Shown: positions 34,096 through 42,382, counted from the stretch's first letter. The stretch is DNA of 64,000 bases from an uncultured Atopobiaceae bacterium (GCA_944322145.1 CALUNW010000005.1:157334-221333), one strand, 5' to 3'. The notes: a model not told the origin generated them from the sequence alone. Made by a program: numbers and translations.

Positions 34096-34124
34096 CAGGG
34101 GGTCTATCTGACCCCCTGTTTTTT
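34096..34124 (+). terminator. Intrinsic terminator of DAHP synthase
   Basis: CAGGGGGTC, TATCT loop, GACCCCCTG then TTTTTT: a 9-bp stem and uninterrupted T tract 25 bases after the stop. It insulates the following RNA/rhuM locus from upstream transcription. Confidence 0.93.
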
Positions 34125-34134
34125 GAAATTCACT

Positions 34135-34162
34135 AGAACAAATGTTTGTGTTGTGGTAGACT
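34135..34162 (+). promoter_or_regulatory. Possible SOS (LexA) box with extended -10
   Basis: AGAACAAATGTTTG (34135-34148) matches the Gram-positive LexA box CGAACRNRYGTTYC at 12 of 14 positions, including both GAAC and GTT cores. Nine bases later TGGTAGACT gives an extended -10 (TAGACT at 34157-34162); no good -35 is visible, so the box would sit over the polymerase site. This suggests DNA-damage control of the following RNA and rhuM, as an inference. Confidence 0.45.
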
Positions 34163-34179
34163 CGTATCACGGTATGACC

Positions 34180-34360
34180 GCGGGCGAGAGCCGCACGGAG
34201 GCCCCCAATGGTACGTGCGCGCGGGATGGTCAGGGGTAACAGGGACTGACCACGCTGGCCCGCCTTCAGGCAGGTGGTACCCCTGCTTGCCGGCACCTGA
34301 ATCAAAGCCGGCACTCACATGTCAGTGGACGTTGCGTTCCGTGAGTGAAGCGGGGGCCTG
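34180..34360 (+). ncRNA. Structured RNA leader or small RNA of unknown class upstream of rhuM
   Basis: Several helices can be read directly. A closing helix pairs AGGCCCCC (34199-34206) with GGGGGCCT (34352-34359). Within it lie TGGTCAG/CTGACCA (near 34227-34253), GCAGG/CCTGC around GTGGTACC (near 34270-34286), GCCGGC/GCCGGC (near 34289-34312) and CACTCAC/GTGAGTG (34312-34347). A GCGG/CCGC hairpin precedes the closing helix. The 3' strand of the closing helix is GCGGGGGCC, the only possible ribosome binding site for the rhuM ATG at 34364, so folding would hide it. I do not recognise the RNA class. A T-box-like GGTGGTACC occurs but the rest of a T-box is absent. It could be a regulatory leader or an independent small RNA. 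Confidence 0.6.
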
Positions 34361-34363
34361 ATC

Positions 34364-35323
34364 ATGGCTGAGTTTGTTGGCATACATGCCGATAAGAACA
34401 TTGAGCCCGTGGGCGAGATCGTCCTCTTCGAGTCATCTGATGCGGAGGTGCGCCTTCCCGTCAATCTGGAGGATGACACCGTATGGCTGTCTCAGGCACA
34501 GATGGCGGAGCTGTTTGGGCGCAGCGTCGCCGTTGTATCGCGTCACATCGCCAATGTGTTTGCGGAAAAAGAGCTGGTAAAGGCAGGCAATTTGCATTTT
34601 TTGCATATTGCTGGGGCATCTAAGCCGGTCGCCTTCTACAGCCTCGATGTGATCATCTCGGTGGGGTATCGCGTGAAGTCCCAGAGGGGCGTTGAGTTCA
34701 GGCGCTGGGCAACGGACGTGCTGAGGCGCTACGTGCTCAAGGGGCATGTCGAGAGCGAGCGCAGGCTCCGGCAGCTGGGCATGGTGGCGAGGGTCATCGA
34801 GCGCATCCCCGATGACGTGGGAGCGCGAGAGATCCTTGACATCGTGGAGAGCTATACGAACGCGTTCGACCTGCTCGACCAGTATGACCGAGCAACGGTG
34901 ATGCGGCCCCGAGGGACCGGCGCGACCTTCAGGCTTGACTATGAGGAATGCGTCACCCTCATCGGAAAGATGCGCGGACGCTTTTCGAGCGACCTGTTCG
35001 GCGTGCCGAGAGACGAGTCGTTCAAGAGCAGCGTTGCGGTCGTCTATCAGTCATTTGAGGGGAAGGAGCTCTATCCGACGGCAGAGGAGAAGGCTGCCAA
35101 CCTCCTCTATCTCGTCATCAAGAACCACAGTTTTCTCGACGGCAATTAGCGCATCGCGTGCGCCCTGTTTCTCTACTTCCTCGAGAGAAACGGGCTGCTC
35201 TTCCGCGGGCTCGACAAGCGGATATCGGATACCACGCTCGTAGCGGTTGCCCTCATGATCGCAGAGTCCCGACCGGAGGAGAAGGAATCTATGGTGGCGC
35301 TCGTGATGAACTTCCTGGCGTAG
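34364..35323 (+). pseudogene. rhuM: RhuM family protein with Fic domain, interrupted by an amber codon
   Basis: The first 261 codons encode a RhuM protein: DNA-binding-like N-terminal half with VWLSQAQMAELFGRSVAVVSRHI (residues 43-65, in parts) and the signature VAFYSLDVIISVGYRVKSQRGVEFRRWA, then a Fic-fold C-terminal domain. The frame stops at TAG 35147-35149, then continues open for 57 codons to TAG 35321: ...NHSFLDGN-stop-RIACALFLYFLERNG.... Intact homologues have HPFxDGNKRxxxxLF, so the stop replaces exactly the motif lysine (AAG to TAG is one change). The full product would be 319 residues, normal for the family. It could be a nonsense pseudogene or an amber read-through case; Fic enzymes usually transfer nucleotide groups, but RhuM activity is unproven. 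Confidence 0.85.
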
Positions 35324-35345
35324 GTGGTGACGGTGCGCAATTCGG

Positions 35346-36158
35346 CTACCTGCCGCGCTCGGCGCGGCGCGCGGCGCGCGCCGCGAGGGCCACCTGGCGC
35401 AGCTCCTTGGCGCGCGCCGGCTTCATCGCGGGCACGCCCTTGAGCGGGTACTCAAGGCCCAGCTTCTCGTACTTGGGCTTTCCCATGGTGTGGTAGGGGA
35501 GCAGGTCGAGCCCAACGACGTTGTCCCAGTTCCCGATGATGCGACCGACTGCGGCGACCTCCTCCTCGGAGTCGGTGATGCCGGGGACCACGACGTGGCG
35601 GATCAGCGTGGGGATGCGCCGGCGCGCGAGCTCGTCGCCTAGCTCGAGGGCGTGGCTCGCGGGCAGCCCGCAGAGCTCCTCGTGGCGCGCGGCGTCGGAG
35701 GTCTTGATGTCCAGGAGCACCATGTCGGTGGCGTCGAGAAGCGCGGAGAAGCGTGCGGCCCCCGCCGCGGAATAGGTGGCGCCAGAGGTGTCCAGGCAGG
35801 TATGGATGCGTCCGGCGGGGGCTGCGTGGGCGGCGCGGAACAGGGCGGCCACGAAGTCGGGCTGCGCCATGGGCTCGCCGCCGGTGACCGTGATGCCGCC
35901 GGTGCGGTAGAAGGGGCGGTTGCGCTCGTAGCGCTCGAGGAGCTCCCCCACGGTCACGCTGGTGCCGGGGCCCGTGCCGTCGGCGCGGGCGAACTCCCAG
36001 GTGTCGGGGTTGTGGCAGTACTGGCAGCGCATCGGGCAGCCTTGGCAGAACACCACGAACCGCGTGCCGGGCCCGTCCACCGTCCCAAAGCTCTCGGTGG
36101 AGTGAACCCTCCCGATCACGTCGACGTCCCGCACGTTCTTCTCGGTACCCACAGTCAC
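35346..36158 (-). CDS. pflA: Pyruvate formate-lyase activating enzyme
   Basis: Radical SAM enzyme that places the glycyl radical on pyruvate formate-lyase. The protein (about 270 residues) has FCQGCPMRCQYCHNPDTW, containing CxxxCxxC for the 4Fe-4S cluster, then ITVTGGEPMAQPDF (SAM-binding GGEP), CLDTSGATY, LLDIKTSD and HVVVPGITDSEEEV. Two GTG starts are possible; 36158 is preferred because GGAAGG lies seven bases upstream, while 36173 has no binding site. Genes on this strand run pflB, glycyl-radical domain, pflA, with a hairpin before pflA that may lower its expression. Confidence 0.92.
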   Translation of the reverse strand: MTVGTEKNVRDVDVIGRVHSTESFGTVDGPGTRFVVFCQGCPMRCQYCHNPDTWEFARADGTGPGTSVTVGELLERYERNRPFYRTGGITVTGGEPMAQPDFVAALFRAAHAAPAGRIHTCLDTSGATYSAAGAARFSALLDATDMVLLDIKTSDAARHEELCGLPASHALELGDELARRRIPTLIRHVVVPGITDSEEEVAAVGRIIGNWDNVVGLDLLPYHTMGKPKYEKLGLEYPLKGVPAMKPARAKELRQVALAARAARRAERGR

Positions 36159-36206
36159 ATCCGCACCTTCCACCCAGACATGTCATACAACCATGATAGA
36201 CAGAAC

Positions 36207-36280
36207 GGCCCGGGCATTTGCGCAGCAAAGTTTCTGAGCGCTGTAAGCGCGAAGCACTTTGCGGAGCAATTGCCCGGGCC
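36207..36280. repeat. Inverted repeat between glycyl-radical gene and pflA
   Basis: The outer arms GGCCCGGGCATTTGC and GCAATTGCCCGGGCC pair, followed inward by GCAAAGT/ACTTTGC and GCGCT/AGCGC. The result is an interrupted hairpin with a few mismatches spanning the whole intercistronic gap. No T tract on the minus strand. Confidence 0.8.
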
Positions 36281-36302
36281 GCCTTACGAGCGAGGGTTGA
36301 CC

Positions 36303-36545
36303 TTACATCGCCTCGTGGAAGGTACGGGAGATGACGTCGTCCTGCTGCTTCTTGGTGAGGGAGTTGAACTTCACCGCGTAGCCGGAGACGCGAATGGTGA
36401 GCTGCGGGTACTTCTCGGGGTGGGCCTGGGCGTCAAGCAGGGTCTCCTTGGTGAAGACGTTGACGTTGAGGTGGTGGCCGCCCTCCTCGACATAGCCGTC
36501 GATCATGCTGACGAGGTTATCGACCTGCTCGGCAGAAGTGCTCAT
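36303..36545 (-). CDS. Stand-alone glycyl-radical domain of pyruvate formate-lyase
   Basis: An 80-residue protein equal to the C-terminal domain of ordinary [21 protein letters not shown], then [20 protein letters not shown] with the radical glycine at Gly55, then [18 protein letters not shown]. It resembles GrcA/YfiD, which in E. coli replaces the damaged domain of full-length PFL. Here, however, the neighbouring pflB lacks this domain altogether, so this gene must supply it in trans. It lies 132 bases downstream of pflB on the same strand, with its own leader hairpin and a clean GAAAGGAACTCAC binding site, allowing separate dosage. Confidence 0.93.
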   Translation of the reverse strand: MSTSAEQVDNLVSMIDGYVEEGGHHLNVNVFTKETLLDAQAHPEKYPQLTIRVSGYAVKFNSLTKKQQDDVISRTFHEAM

Positions 36546-36564
36546 GTGAGTTCCTTTCTCGTAT

Positions 36565-36588
36565 GGGTCGCCCCAGGCGGGGCGACCC
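36565..36588. other. Leader hairpin of the glycyl-radical gene
   Basis: GGGTCGCCCC (36565-36574) pairs perfectly with GGGGCGACCC (36579-36588), ending about 20 bases before the start codon at 36545. The gap from the pflB stop also contains TACACT-like and A/T-rich sequence (36600-36640) that could serve as an internal promoter. Confidence 0.6.
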
Positions 36589-36644
36589 CCTGTTTCTCAC
36601 AGTGTACCCGATAATTGCCACTATGACAGTAACAATTACCGAAT

Positions 36645-36675
36645 CTGTGAATTGGGGACTGTCCCCAATTCACAG
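36645..36675. repeat. Perfect 15-bp palindrome, GGGGAC family
   Basis: CTGTGAATTGGGGAC and its exact complement flank a single T, immediately after the pflB stop codon. It is almost identical to the element at 61421-61451 (CTGTCAATTGGGGAC). Confidence 0.95.
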
Positions 36676-36677
36676 GA

Positions 36678-38765
36678 CTAGCAGCAGCCGCAGTCCGGGG
36701 CGGGGTTCTCGATCTGGATGTCCACGCCGAGAGCGTCGAGGTCGAGCTCGTCAAACATGACGGCGGCGTCCTTGCCGAGGGCGTTGGGCACGATGGAGAA
36801 CGTGTTGGAGATGCCGTCCTGCGCGTCCTTGAACGGGAGCTTGGCGACGGAGGCCAGCGAGGCGACGGCGCCGTGGGTGTCACGACGGTGCATCGGGTTG
36901 GCGCCCGGGGCGAACGGCTCGCCGGCGCGACGGCCGTCGGGCGTGTTGCCGGTGGCGTTGCCGTAGACCACGTTCGAGGTGATCGTGAGGATCGAGGTCG
37001 TGGGCACGGAGTTGCGGTAGGTGTCGGTCTCGCGGACGTACTTCATGAAGACCTCGACGACGTCGTGGGCGATCTGGTCCACGCGGTCATCGTCGTTGCC
37101 GTACTTGGGGAAGTCGCCCTCGACCTGGTAGTCGGTCACGAGGCCGGTCTCGTCGCGGACGACCTTGACCTTCGCGTACTTGATTGCGGAGAGGGAGTCG
37201 GCCACGACGGAGAGGCCCGCGATGCCCGTGGCGAACCAGCGGTGGACATGCTCGTCGTGCAGGGCCATCTGCAGGCGCTCGTAGCAGTACTTGTCGTGCA
37301 TGTAGTGGATGATGTTGAGGGAGTTGACGTAGACCTCGGCCAGCCACTGCATCATGTCGCGGTACTTGGACACGACGTCGTCGTAGTCGAGGTAGTCGCC
37401 CTCGACCGGACGGAACTTCGGGCCGACCTGCTCGCCGGTCTTCTCGTCGCGGCCGCCGTTGATGGCGTAGAGGAGGCACTTGGCGAGGTTGGCGCGGGCG
37501 CCGAAGAACTGCATCTCCTTGCCGATGCGCATGGAGGACACGCAGCACGCGATCGCGTAGTCGTCGCCGTGGTAGACGCGCATGAGGTCGTCGTTCTCGT
37601 ACTGGATGGAGCTGGTGGTGATGGAGATCTTGGCGCAGTAGCGCTTGAAGGCCTCGGGCAGGCGCGTGGACCAGAGCACCGTGAGGTTGGGCTCGGGGCT
37701 GGTGCCCATGTTCTCGAGGGTGTGGAGGTAGCGGAAGGCGGTCTTGGTGACCATGGAGCGGCCGTCGACGCCCATGCCGCCGATGGACTCGGTGACCCAC
37801 TGCGGGTCGCCGGAGAACAGCTCGTTGTACTCGGGGGTGCGGGCGAACTTGACCATGCGGAGCTTCATGACGAGGTGGTCGATGATCTCCTGCGCCTCGG
37901 CCTCGGTGATGACGCCGTTCTTGAGGTCGCGCTCGGCGTAGATGTCCAGGAACGTGGAGTTGCGGCCAATGGACATGGCAGCACCGTTCTGCTCCTTGAC
38001 CGCGGCGAGGTAGCCGAAGTACATCCACTGCACGGCCTCCTGGAACGAGGCGGCCGGGCGGGAGATGTCGAAGCCGTAGATCTTGCCAAGCTGCGCGAGC
38101 TCCTGGAGGGCGCGGATCTGCTCAGCGAGCTCCTCGCGGTGGCGGATGGTGGCCTCGTTCATGGTCTTCTGGGTGCCGGCGTGCTCGGCCTTCTTCTCCT
38201 CGATGAGGCGGTCGACGCCGTAGAGCGCGACGCGGCGGTAGTCGCCGATGATGCGGCCGCGGCCGTAGGCGTCGGGGAGGCCGGTGATGATGTGGCTGTG
38301 ACGGCACGCGCGCATCTCGGGCGTGTAGCAGTCAAAGACGCCGGCGTTGTGGGTCTTGCGGTAGTTCGTGTAGATGTTCACGATCTCCGGGTCGACCTCG
38401 TAGCCGTTCTGCTTGCACGCGGCAACGGCCATGCGGATACCGCCGTTGACCATGAGGGCGCGCTTGAGCGGCTTCTCGGTCTGAAGGCCCACGATCTTCT
38501 CGAGCGGCTGATCGATGTAGCCCGCGGGGTGGGAGATGATCGTGGAGACGAGGTCGGTGTCCATGTCGAGGACGCCGCCGGCGTCGCGCTCCTGCTGGAA
38601 GAGGTCCATGACCTCATCCCAGAGCTTGGTCGTGTTCTCGGTGGGACCGGCGAGGAAGGACTCGTCGCCGTCGTACGGGGTGTAGTTCTTCTGGATGAAG
38701 TCACGAACGTCGATCTCGTGCTCCCAGTTGCCACCCACAAAGCCCTGCCATGCTTCCTGACTCAC
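36678..38765 (-). CDS. pflB: Formate C-acetyltransferase (pyruvate formate-lyase) lacking its glycyl-radical domain
   Basis: Converts pyruvate and CoA to acetyl-CoA and formate, the main anaerobic pyruvate route. The 695-residue protein keeps the barrel and the catalytic pair in [20 protein letters not shown] (Cys407-Cys408). It ends shortly after [17 protein letters not shown], where usual 740-760-residue enzymes continue into the radical domain with RVSGYAV. Instead there is a short acidic stretch and the tail [11 protein letters not shown], rich in cysteine. The missing domain is the next gene. GTG start after AAAGGAGCGTGAGCA. The intact active site and the conserved partner indicate a working split enzyme, not a pseudogene. 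Confidence 0.95.
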   Translation of the reverse strand: MSQEAWQGFVGGNWEHEIDVRDFIQKNYTPYDGDESFLAGPTENTTKLWDEVMDLFQQERDAGGVLDMDTDLVSTIISHPAGYIDQPLEKIVGLQTEKPLKRALMVNGGIRMAVAACKQNGYEVDPEIVNIYTNYRKTHNAGVFDCYTPEMRACRHSHIITGLPDAYGRGRIIGDYRRVALYGVDRLIEEKKAEHAGTQKTMNEATIRHREELAEQIRALQELAQLGKIYGFDISRPAASFQEAVQWMYFGYLAAVKEQNGAAMSIGRNSTFLDIYAERDLKNGVITEAEAQEIIDHLVMKLRMVKFARTPEYNELFSGDPQWVTESIGGMGVDGRSMVTKTAFRYLHTLENMGTSPEPNLTVLWSTRLPEAFKRYCAKISITTSSIQYENDDLMRVYHGDDYAIACCVSSMRIGKEMQFFGARANLAKCLLYAINGGRDEKTGEQVGPKFRPVEGDYLDYDDVVSKYRDMMQWLAEVYVNSLNIIHYMHDKYCYERLQMALHDEHVHRWFATGIAGLSVVADSLSAIKYAKVKVVRDETGLVTDYQVEGDFPKYGNDDDRVDQIAHDVVEVFMKYVRETDTYRNSVPTTSILTITSNVVYGNATGNTPDGRRAGEPFAPGANPMHRRDTHGAVASLASVAKLPFKDAQDGISNTFSIVPNALGKDAAVMFDELDLDALGVDIQIENPAPDCGCC

Positions 38766-38966
38766 TGCTCACGCTCCTTTGACGTGGTCGTTGCGTAGCC
38801 GCTTGGGTAACGGCACCCTCCAAACTAGCAGAAATGTCAAGGAATTGTGATGAGAATAAGTTAGACTTGGTTGTCACCTTGCAAATTACACAGTGAGACA
38901 CAGCATCTTGTGCCGATAAGAACATCATGACTCAACTTGTAGTGGTATATGGCTATACCGTGCGTC

Positions 38967-39347
38967 GGACCCAAATCCAGATTTGTGTTGCGCGTGCACC
39001 CAAATCCGGATTTGGGTCCGGAGCGGAGGGCACTTCTCGATCCAGGAGGCACGTCCGGGCGTGGCGTTAAACTTCGACCACAAGGTCTTTATCGATAAGG
39101 ACTGATGGATCCGACGGCCTCCTTGGCAGCGGACCCAAATCCGGATTTGTGTTGCGAGCGGACCCAAATCCGGATTTGGGTCCATGTGGAAGGAAACGTT
39201 CGAGACAAACGAAATTGAACAGTTAAGAAATTATCTTCGTGGATTATCGCACGGTCCGGAGAGGCCCCGCCTGCCGAGAAGCATCCGCCGGAACGGACCC
39301 AAATCCTCATTTGTGTCCGCCCACGACCCAAATCCGGATTTGGGTCC
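38967..39347. repeat. Six copies of a 24-bp palindrome in three pairs
   Basis: The unit is a self-complementary dyad whose half is GGACCCAAATCC. Copies lie at about 38967-38988, 38997-39019, 39131-39151, 39160-39183, 39295-39318 and 39325-39347. In each pair the first copy is imperfect (its right half reads ATTTGTG) and the second is perfect or nearly so, with about 30 bases between centres. The pairs are about 165 bases apart. This array fills most of the 605-base gap upstream of pflB; no gene is supported there. Confidence 0.92.
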
Positions 39348-39370
39348 TTGGCAGGGGGCCGTCGCCGCGC

Positions 39371-39862
39371 CTACTTGCCCGGAGCGATCCAGAACTTGAG
39401 GACCGGGAAGCTCACCACCACGGCGAGCAACGTGTTGACCACGGAGGCGATGGTGCCGGCGAGCGTGGCGTCGATGCCGAGGCTCTGCTGGCAGAAGCTC
39501 ATGACGTAGTTGGGCAGCAGCAAGTTCACGACTACGATCAGCACGGCAAGCACGGCGTACTTCCAGGCGGTGTCTCGGAAGGAGGCGTCTGACTTGAAGA
39601 CCCACTTCATCTGCACGAAGAAGTTCACCACTTGCGCCATCACCTCGGCAATGAGAAACGTCACGAAGGCGCCCACGCCCGTGTCGCGGTAGTCGAAGAT
39701 CAGGAACTGGAACGGCTCGGTCATCCTCAGCGCGTCGACGAAGATCGCGGTGCCCACGGCGGTCAGCACGATGCGCGCGATGGTGGATATGTTGGAGAGG
39801 ACCATGAACTTGATGAACTCCCAGGCGCCCTGGTTCTTCTCGATCCAGCTCTTGAAACTCAT
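39371..39862 (-). CDS. GtrA-like four-helix membrane protein
   Basis: A 163-residue membrane protein with four segments and the GtrA-like layout: an N-terminal WEFIKFMVLSNISTIARIVL, a second segment, FLIAEVMAQVVNFFVQMKWVF, and a C-terminal helix. GtrA proteins are thought to help move lipid-linked sugars across the membrane. ATG follows AGAAAGGGCCACACC. It follows the GH3 gene by 21 bases on the same strand, so the two are co-transcribed, perhaps in glycan modification or turnover. Family assignment is by pattern. Confidence 0.75.
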   Translation of the reverse strand: MSFKSWIEKNQGAWEFIKFMVLSNISTIARIVLTAVGTAIFVDALRMTEPFQFLIFDYRDTGVGAFVTFLIAEVMAQVVNFFVQMKWVFKSDASFRDTAWKYAVLAVLIVVVNLLLPNYVMSFCQQSLGIDATLAGTIASVVNTLLAVVVSFPVLKFWIAPGK

Positions 39863-39883
39863 GGTGTGGCCCTTTCTGAGTGG

Positions 39884-42382
39884 CTAGCGCCTGCCTGCGA
39901 GCTTGCGGGCAAGGGCGGCGTTGCGAACGAGGTTGGCGACAAGTGCCCCGAGGATTGGCGCGACGACCCACGCAAGCCAGAGCAGACAGCCGGCCAGAGG
40001 CCCCCAGCCCAGGGCGAGCGCCAGGGCGAGAAGGACGATGCCGCCCCAGCCCCATCCGCGCACCTCGCGCAGAACGGCGTCCACGACGCCCATGTCAGTG
40101 ATGCCGCCGGTCATGATGCCCATGGCGCGCAGGGGCATGTTCCAGATGAACAGGACGTTGATGTCCGAGACCCCGCTCTTCTCCATGGCGCGCACGCGGG
40201 ACCGCAGGACCAGCCACACGAGCCAGAGGATGCCCGAGCGCCCGTGGTTGAGGTCGCGGAAGCACATGTTCCGGTTGATGCGTTGGTCGCTGCCAGGGAG
40301 CTGCCTGCCGAGGAGGGACGAGAAGTGCCCGTCGCTGACCTGGGTGACCTTTCCCGTTTCATACGGCGCGAGGTCGATCCCCGCGTAGGGGTTCGGGGCG
40401 GCGGTGCCGGCGAGCCTGACTTCGCCGGTCAGACGGACGTCCTCGCTCGAGGCCCCAACGCGGACCTCGTAGGTGCCGCCCTCGATCTCCCAGCGCCCGG
40501 TCGCCACGTTGAAGTAGGAGAAGGCGCGGTCGTCGAGGGCGATCGTCACGCGGCGAGACTCCCCGGGGGCAAGCTCCACGCGAGCGAAGCCGCGCAGCTC
40601 CTGCTCGGGGCGAAAGACCTTGTGGTCGGGCTTTGCCACGTAGAGCTGCGCCACCTCGGCGCCGGCGCGCGTTCCGGTGTTGGTGACGATGAAGCTGGCG
40701 CCGTGCTCGGTGGCCTTGAGGTCGGAGTAAGAGAAGGAAGTGTAGGAGAGGCCGAAGCCAAAGGGATAGGCCACCGGCACGTGCGCCGTCTGGAAGTAGC
40801 GGTACCCAACGTAGATGCCCTCGCGGTACTCGGCATGCAGGTCCTCGGCGGGGTAGCTGGCGGAGGAGGGGACGTCCTCGAGGCGGGCGGGCCAGGTCTC
40901 CGTGAGCTTGCCCGAGGGGCAGACGGCGCCCGTCACGACGTCGAGCGCCCCGCCCGCGCCGGCCTGGCCGCCGAGCGTGCAGTAGAGGACCGCGGGGGCG
41001 TCGGACGCCCAGTCGCTCTCGACGCAGGAGCCTGCGGAGAGCAGCACCACGATGCGCGAGTTGACCCGGGCGACGGCATGGAGCAGCTCGACCTGGTTGG
41101 CGTTGAGCGCCATGGTGCGACGCTCCGCCCCCTCTGTCTCGGCGACCTCGTCGAGGCCGAGGGCGAGAAGCGCCACCTCGGCGCGCGCGGCGAGGTCCAG
41201 CGCGGCCTCGAGCTTGGCGCGGTTCTCGCCGCCGTGCCGCTCGAAGCCGGGCTCGTACCCCACCAGCTCGAGGTCCGTCTCGCCCATGAGGCAAAGCAGG
41301 CTGTCCACCTTGGTGCTGTTGACCGCAGAGGAGCCCGCGCCCTGATAGCGCGGGGTCTCGGCGAAGTCGCCGATAAGTGCCACGCGGGTGCGCGGCGCGA
41401 GCGGCAGGAGGTCGCCCTCGTTCTTGAGCAGGACGCAGCCCTCTGCGGCGGCCTTGCGGGCGAGCGCGTGGTGGGCGGCGGCGTCGAAGGCGGCCGGCGC
41501 CGCATCGAGGCCTGCGCGTGTGGAGAGCGCGAGCTCGATGGCCTCGTCGACGCGCTCGTCCACGTCCTTCTCGGACAGCCGTCCGGAGCGCACGGCGTCG
41601 ATGAGCTCGCGGGCCTCGCCCAGGCCAGGCGCCGGCATCTCAAAGGTGGAGCCCGCCGCCACGCCCGCTACGTGGTCGTTGGAGCCGCCCCAGTCGGTGA
41701 CCACGGCGCCGTCGAAGCCCCACTCGTTGCGCAGGATGTCCTTGAGCAGGTGCTCGTTCTCGTTGGCATAGGTGCCGTTCACGAGGTTGTAGGAGGTCAT
41801 GATCGTCTTGGGCGCGGACTCGCGCACCACGGTCTCAAATCCGGCGAGGTAGATCTCGCGCAGGGTACGCTCGTCGATGACGGAGTCCGACGCCTGGCGG
41901 CGCGTCTCCTGGCTGTTGACGGCAAAGTGCTTGGGGCAGGCCGCGATGCCGTTTGACTGCACGCCGCGCACGAAGGCGGCGGCCATCTTGCCGGACAGGA
42001 GCGGGTCCTCCGAGAAGTACTCGAAGTTGCGGCCGCAGAGCGGGTTGCGCTTGATGCAGAGGCCGGGCGCGAGCAGCGTGCCCACCTTCTGGACGGCCGC
42101 CTCCTGGCCCATGGCCGCGCCCACGCGCTCCTCGAGCTCCTCGTCCCAGGTGTTGGCCATGGTGACGGCGGTGGGGAAGCACGTCGCGGGCTCCGAGCCG
42201 GAGAGTCCGAGGTGGTCGGCGTGCTCGCCGGCCTGGTGGCGCACGCCGGACGGGCCGTCGGAGAACTCCATCTGCGGGATGCCCGCCTTCTCGAGCGGCC
42301 AGGTGCCGAAGGGCGTGGCGCCCTGCAGCAGGACGCACTTCTCCTCGAGCGTGAGCTTGGCGATGATGTCTGCGTGCCTCAT
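39884..42382 (-). CDS. GH3 beta-glucosidase with C-terminal membrane region
   Basis: An 832-residue family 3 glycosidase. The N-terminal barrel (about 1-290) has GLCIKRNPLCGRNFEYFSED, CPKHFAVNSQE, IMTSYNLVNG and GFDGAVVTDWGG, whose Asp is the nucleophile. The second domain (about 300-540) has EGCVLLKNEGDLLPL and AETEGAERR, with the candidate acid/base Glu. A fibronectin III-like domain follows (YPFGFGLSYTSF, AQLYVAKPDHKVFRPEQELRGF, GESRRVTI). After about residue 690 there is an unusual tail with an amphipathic region and three hydrophobic segments (FIWNMPLRAMGIMTGG, GIVLLALALALGWGPLAG, LAWVVAPILGALVANLV), which should bind the enzyme to the membrane. There is no signal peptide, so the active site faces the cytosol or export is non-classical. 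ATG follows GGAGGAGGACCC. Confidence 0.9.
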   Translation of the reverse strand: MRHADIIAKLTLEEKCVLLQGATPFGTWPLEKAGIPQMEFSDGPSGVRHQAGEHADHLGLSGSEPATCFPTAVTMANTWDEELEERVGAAMGQEAAVQKVGTLLAPGLCIKRNPLCGRNFEYFSEDPLLSGKMAAAFVRGVQSNGIAACPKHFAVNSQETRRQASDSVIDERTLREIYLAGFETVVRESAPKTIMTSYNLVNGTYANENEHLLKDILRNEWGFDGAVVTDWGGSNDHVAGVAAGSTFEMPAPGLGEARELIDAVRSGRLSEKDVDERVDEAIELALSTRAGLDAAPAAFDAAAHHALARKAAAEGCVLLKNEGDLLPLAPRTRVALIGDFAETPRYQGAGSSAVNSTKVDSLLCLMGETDLELVGYEPGFERHGGENRAKLEAALDLAARAEVALLALGLDEVAETEGAERRTMALNANQVELLHAVARVNSRIVVLLSAGSCVESDWASDAPAVLYCTLGGQAGAGGALDVVTGAVCPSGKLTETWPARLEDVPSSASYPAEDLHAEYREGIYVGYRYFQTAHVPVAYPFGFGLSYTSFSYSDLKATEHGASFIVTNTGTRAGAEVAQLYVAKPDHKVFRPEQELRGFARVELAPGESRRVTIALDDRAFSYFNVATGRWEIEGGTYEVRVGASSEDVRLTGEVRLAGTAAPNPYAGIDLAPYETGKVTQVSDGHFSSLLGRQLPGSDQRINRNMCFRDLNHGRSGILWLVWLVLRSRVRAMEKSGVSDINVLFIWNMPLRAMGIMTGGITDMGVVDAVLREVRGWGWGGIVLLALALALGWGPLAGCLLWLAWVVAPILGALVANLVRNAALARKLAGRR

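Noticed and set aside
34270..34290. T-box riboswitch because of GGTGGTACC
   Set aside because: No stem I with specifier loop, no downstream terminator or antiterminator in the right place, and the following gene is rhuM rather than a tRNA synthetase or amino-acid gene.
38967..39347. CRISPR array
   Set aside because: Spacing is not uniform (about 9 bases within pairs, over 110 between), the repeats are palindromic pairs, spacers are not similar in size and no cas genes are near.
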